From NCBI GenBank assembly GCA_013372845.1, contig JAALOD010000013.1:1-37921 (forward strand): a stretch of DNA of 37,921 nt, in the 5' to 3' direction. Origin of the DNA: Candidatus Udaeobacter sp. (GTDB lineage: Bacteria > Verrucomicrobiota > Verrucomicrobiia > Chthoniobacterales > UBA10450). Position numbers and translations under genes: made by a program. This document shows positions 35,346 through 37,921 of the stretch, in pieces; position 1 is the first letter of the stretch, and each line of letters starts with the position of its first letter. The notes below the pieces were generated by a model. It was not told the origin of the DNA. It was given only the letters and a program-made list of their open reading frames with translations, and ran no database searches.

Positions 35346-36800
35346 ATGCAGTACGTCACCACGATCGGTTTGGAAGTGCACGTCCAGCTAAAGACGCGCT
35401 CCAAAATGTTCTGCGCTTCTCCGGTTGAGTTCGGAGCGGAACCGAACACGCACACTTGCCCGGTGTGCCTTGGCCTGCCTGGCGCCCTGCCGGTGATGAA
35501 TCATGAGGCGCTGCGCATGACGGTGCTCACTGGACTCATGCTCGGATGCGATATTGCTCCGATCTGCAAATTCGATCGCAAAAATTATTTCTACCCGGAC
35601 ATGCCGAAGAACTATCAGATTTCGCAGTACGACATGCCGCTTTGCACCAACGGCGCCGTCCCGCTACACGATCTGGCTTACCCCAAGGACGCGCAGAAAA
35701 ATATCGTCACGCCGGACAAGGAAGTGCATCTGGTGCGTATTCATCTCGAGGAAGACGTGGCGAAAAGCTTTCACTTCGAGAACAGCACGGGGATCGATTT
35801 TAATCGTGCCGGCACGCCATTGATGGAGATTGTGACGCAACCGGAAATCAATTCGCCGGAGGAAGCGTTCGCGTTTCTCACTTCGCTTAAACAAATCTTA
35901 ATCTACGGCGCGGTAAGCGACGCCGACATGGAGAAAGGGCAACTCCGCTGTGACTGCAACATTTCGGTGCGGCCGGAGTCGCAGACAGAGCTTGGAGCGA
36001 AGATCGAGATCAAGAACCTGAATTCGATCAGCGGGGTGCGACGCGCCCTGGCCTACGAGGTCCGGCGTCAAATCGCTGCGCTGGAGAACGGCGAAACACT
36101 TCAGCAAGAGACACGTGGTTGGAATGACGCAACCGGCGAAACGTTTCTCATGCGCACAAAAGAATTCGCGCATGATTATCGCTACTTCCCGGATCCCGAT
36201 CTTGTGCCGGTAAAGACCGAAATTCTGCTGGCCGAAGTCCGACAGCGCGTGCCTGAGTTGCCGAAGGCCAAACGCGTGCGCTTCGTCCAGCAATATCGGG
36301 TGAGCCCCTACGATGCCGCCGTGCTGGCGAATGATCTCGATCTGGCAAGATACTTTGAAACGGCAGCCAAAGCTGCAAAGAAACCGAAGAATGTCGCAAA
36401 CTGGATTCTGAACGATTTGCAGAACGCTCTGAGTATCGCGGGTAAGACCGTCAACGATTGTCCGATTCCTCCCGAAGCACTTGATGAGTTGGTCGACCTG
36501 ATCGACAGCGGAAAAATCAGCGGCAAACAGGGCAAAGAAGTTTTCGCGGAAATGTTTGCAAGTGGAAGAAGGGCAGCTGCGATTGTGAAAGAAAAAGGGA
36601 TCGAGCAACTGAGCGATTTCAGCGCAATCGAAAAATTATGCGACGAAGTGATCGCCGCGAACCCCAAACCGGTCGCAGATTTCAAAGGCGGTAACGTCGC
36701 CTCCCTCAATTTTCTTAAGGGGCGGGTAATCAAATTATCAAAAGGGAAGGCTAATCCGCAGTTGGCAGGCGAGATTTTAGAAAAAAAGTTGAAGGCGTGA
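35346..36800 (+). CDS. gatB: Asp-tRNA(Asn)/Glu-tRNA(Gln) amidotransferase subunit B
   Basis: Binds misacylated tRNA and activates it for amidation with GatA and GatC (not in this window). 484 aa starting MQYVTTIGLEVHVQLKTRSK, with the zinc-binding CPVCLGLPG region, YFYPDMPKNYQISQYD, GIDFNRAGTPLMEIVT and the C-terminal YqeY-like tail domain (about 335-484). Since asnS is present, the genome likely uses this enzyme for Gln-tRNA(Gln). Confidence 0.96.
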   Translation: MQYVTTIGLEVHVQLKTRSKMFCASPVEFGAEPNTHTCPVCLGLPGALPVMNHEALRMTVLTGLMLGCDIAPICKFDRKNYFYPDMPKNYQISQYDMPLCTNGAVPLHDLAYPKDAQKNIVTPDKEVHLVRIHLEEDVAKSFHFENSTGIDFNRAGTPLMEIVTQPEINSPEEAFAFLTSLKQILIYGAVSDADMEKGQLRCDCNISVRPESQTELGAKIEIKNLNSISGVRRALAYEVRRQIAALENGETLQQETRGWNDATGETFLMRTKEFAHDYRYFPDPDLVPVKTEILLAEVRQRVPELPKAKRVRFVQQYRVSPYDAAVLANDLDLARYFETAAKAAKKPKNVANWILNDLQNALSIAGKTVNDCPIPPEALDELVDLIDSGKISGKQGKEVFAEMFASGRRAAAIVKEKGIEQLSDFSAIEKLCDEVIAANPKPVADFKGGNVASLNFLKGRVIKLSKGKANPQLAGEILEKKLKA

Positions 36801-36807
36801 CTGCATC

Positions 36808-36901
36808 GTGTCATTCCGAGCGAAGTCGAGGAATCCCGTGATGTAACCTTTGGGCAATGCCGCGGGATCCTTCGACTCCGCTTCGCTTCGCTCAGGATGA
36901 C
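36808..36901. repeat. palindromic repeat (TGTCATTCCGAGCGAAG family)
   Basis: TGTCATTCCGAGCGAAGTCG and AGGAATCCCG face CGGGATCCTTCGACTCCGCT and CAGGATGACA. The best preserved of the three copies. It lies in the 131-base gap between gatB and the glycerate kinase gene. Confidence 0.8.
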
Positions 36902-36931
36902 AGGTGAAACACGCAGGGTGAAATTGCAACT

Positions 36932-37921
36932 GTGCGGATCCTGATTGCCCCGGATAAGTTTAAAGGCGCGCTCAACGCGCGCGAGGTCGCGGAAAACATT
37001 GCGAAAGGTTTGCGTGACGCTTTGCCCGACGTGGAGACCGCCATTGTACCGATGGCTGACGGCGGGGAAGGAACCGCGGAAGCGATTTGCGAAGCGCGCG
37101 GGGGTTCGTGGTTGAAATGTGAAGCGCACGATCCAATCAGCCGCGAAATCGAGGCCCGTTACTCATGGATTGAAGACGGGAAACTGGCGGTAATGGAAAT
37201 GAGCGAAGCCGCCGGAATGCGACGGTTATCTGAAGACGAACGAGATCCCGTTCACGCAACAACATTTGGTGTTGGCGAAATGATCTTGGATGCGGCGAAT
37301 CGAGGAGCGAACGAAATCATCATCGGTCTGGGCGGCAGCGCGACAAATGATGGCGGATGGGGAATGGCAAGAGCGTTAGGCTATCGGTTTTTTTCAGATG
37401 GAAAGGAATTAACCGACGGAGTGAGTGGTCTGGCAACGCTCACAAATATTATTTCGCCGAAGAAGGTTATAGGGGCGCTCGCCGCGGCGAGCGCCCAACC
37501 AAAAGACAGGCGGCTGACACAGCCGCCTCTACAGAGCGCGGTGCCGAAAATCATTGCTGCCGTTGATGTGCGCAACCCGTTGCTCGGCGAAAATGGGGCC
37601 ACGCGAGTGTTTGGTCCGCAAAAAGGCGCGAGTAAAGATGAGCTCAACATCTTGGAACAGGCGCTGACCAGGCTGGCCGACGCCGTCGCCGAGGAATTTG
37701 GTTTTGATTATCGAGATAAACCCGGCGCGGGAGCGGCAGGTGGACTCGGATTTGGTCTGATGAGTTTCCGCGGGGCGACGATTCGGCCTGGCTTCGATGT
37801 CGTCGCAGAAGCCGTCGGGCTTGAGTCAAAAATGAAAGATGTCGATCTGGTGATCACGGGTGAGGGGAGTTTGGATCGGCAGACCCTGGAGGGAAAAACA
37901 CCTGCTGGCGTTGCGAGAATG
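36932..37921 (+). CDS. glycerate kinase (2-phosphoglycerate-forming family), cut by window end
   Basis: Partial: 330 codons, open at the window edge. It belongs to the GarK/GlxK type (PF02595): IAPDKFKGALNAREVAENIA at the start, PMADGGEGTAEA, GLGGSATNDGGWGMARALGY, then DVRNPLLGENGATRVFGPQK and TGEGSLDRQTLEGKTPAGVA. Start is GTG 36932, directly at the conserved RILIAPDKFKG. About residues 180-201 (GALAAASAQPKDRRLTQPPL) come from an in-frame palindromic repeat lying between two conserved strands; the frame is kept. Function may survive if the insert forms a surface loop. Confidence 0.9.
   Translation, partial: MRILIAPDKFKGALNAREVAENIAKGLRDALPDVETAIVPMADGGEGTAEAICEARGGSWLKCEAHDPISREIEARYSWIEDGKLAVMEMSEAAGMRRLSEDERDPVHATTFGVGEMILDAANRGANEIIIGLGGSATNDGGWGMARALGYRFFSDGKELTDGVSGLATLTNIISPKKVIGALAAASAQPKDRRLTQPPLQSAVPKIIAAVDVRNPLLGENGATRVFGPQKGASKDELNILEQALTRLADAVAEEFGFDYRDKPGAGAAGGLGFGLMSFRGATIRPGFDVVAEAVGLESKMKDVDLVITGEGSLDRQTLEGKTPAGVARM
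37469..37533. repeat. palindromic repeat (GTAGGGGCG family) inside a coding region
   Basis: ATAGGGGCGCTCGCCGCGGC (continuing GAGCGCC) faces AGGCGGCTGACACAGCCGCC (continuing TCTACA). It has the same paired structure as the intergenic copies, but lies within the glycerate kinase gene without breaking its frame. Confidence 0.8.

Overview
The window reads as a piece of chromosome from a Gram-negative, LPS-bearing bacterium, most likely a soil or freshwater Verrucomicrobiota (Chthoniobacterales/Spartobacteria-like). The basis is: kdsA-lptC-lptA-lptB (LPS), an HPr kinase-HPr-Enzyme I set without sugar permeases, GatB, a coaD-yceD-rpmF-plsX-fabH cluster, and intergenic spaces packed with several families of short palindromic repeats. 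The lineage is inferred from gene content and repeat style; no marker search was possible. No rRNA, tRNA, CRISPR array, prophage or transposase was seen.

Layout. 1-1.8 kb: an intact GDP-mannose 4,6-dehydratase gene (minus) head to head with a decayed second gmd (plus). 1.8-6.7 kb (minus): operon coaD, yceD/DUF177, rpmF, plsX, fabH, tatD, L,D-transpeptidase, covering CoA, fatty acid/phospholipid and cell-wall functions. 6.85-8.5 kb (plus): a double universal stress protein and a YwaF/TIGR02206 membrane protein. 8.58-11.5 kb (plus): kdsA-lptC-lptA-lptB, with ATGA overlaps linking lptC-lptA-lptB. 11.8-12.6 kb: a fluoride riboswitch followed by crcB (fluoride channel) and a DUF190 gene. 12.7-15.9 kb: hprK-ptsH-ptsI, a regulatory phosphotransfer chain. 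16-20.6 kb: a bifunctional-nuclease-family gene (minus), then speA, a secreted unknown and an eight-bladed PQQ-type propeller. 20.6-24.3 kb: asnS, a YegS-like lipid kinase, surE and a small lipoprotein. 24.4-26.2 kb (minus): rpsA behind a leader full of hairpins. 26.4-29.7 kb: a thioredoxin-like protein, then cystathionine beta-synthase and a gamma-synthase/lyase, which together fit reverse transsulfuration (homocysteine to cysteine). 29.8-32.5 kb (minus): two cupins (the second frameshifted), an aldo/keto reductase and an EamA transporter, with an Lrp/AsnC regulator divergent from the transporter. 33.1-37.9 kb (plus): aroC, a CvpA-like membrane protein, gatB and a glycerate kinase cut by the window end.

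Most of the window is ordinary housekeeping DNA. The points that stand out are: the fluoride riboswitch whose aptamer 3' strand can also mask the crcB ribosome-binding site; the decayed gmd copy; an hprK with a frame break at its 5' end and Phe at the usual catalytic His position; a palindromic repeat inserted in frame in glycerate kinase; and repeats that have supplied the start or end codons of several genes. I did not find convincing evidence of a wholly new multi-gene system.
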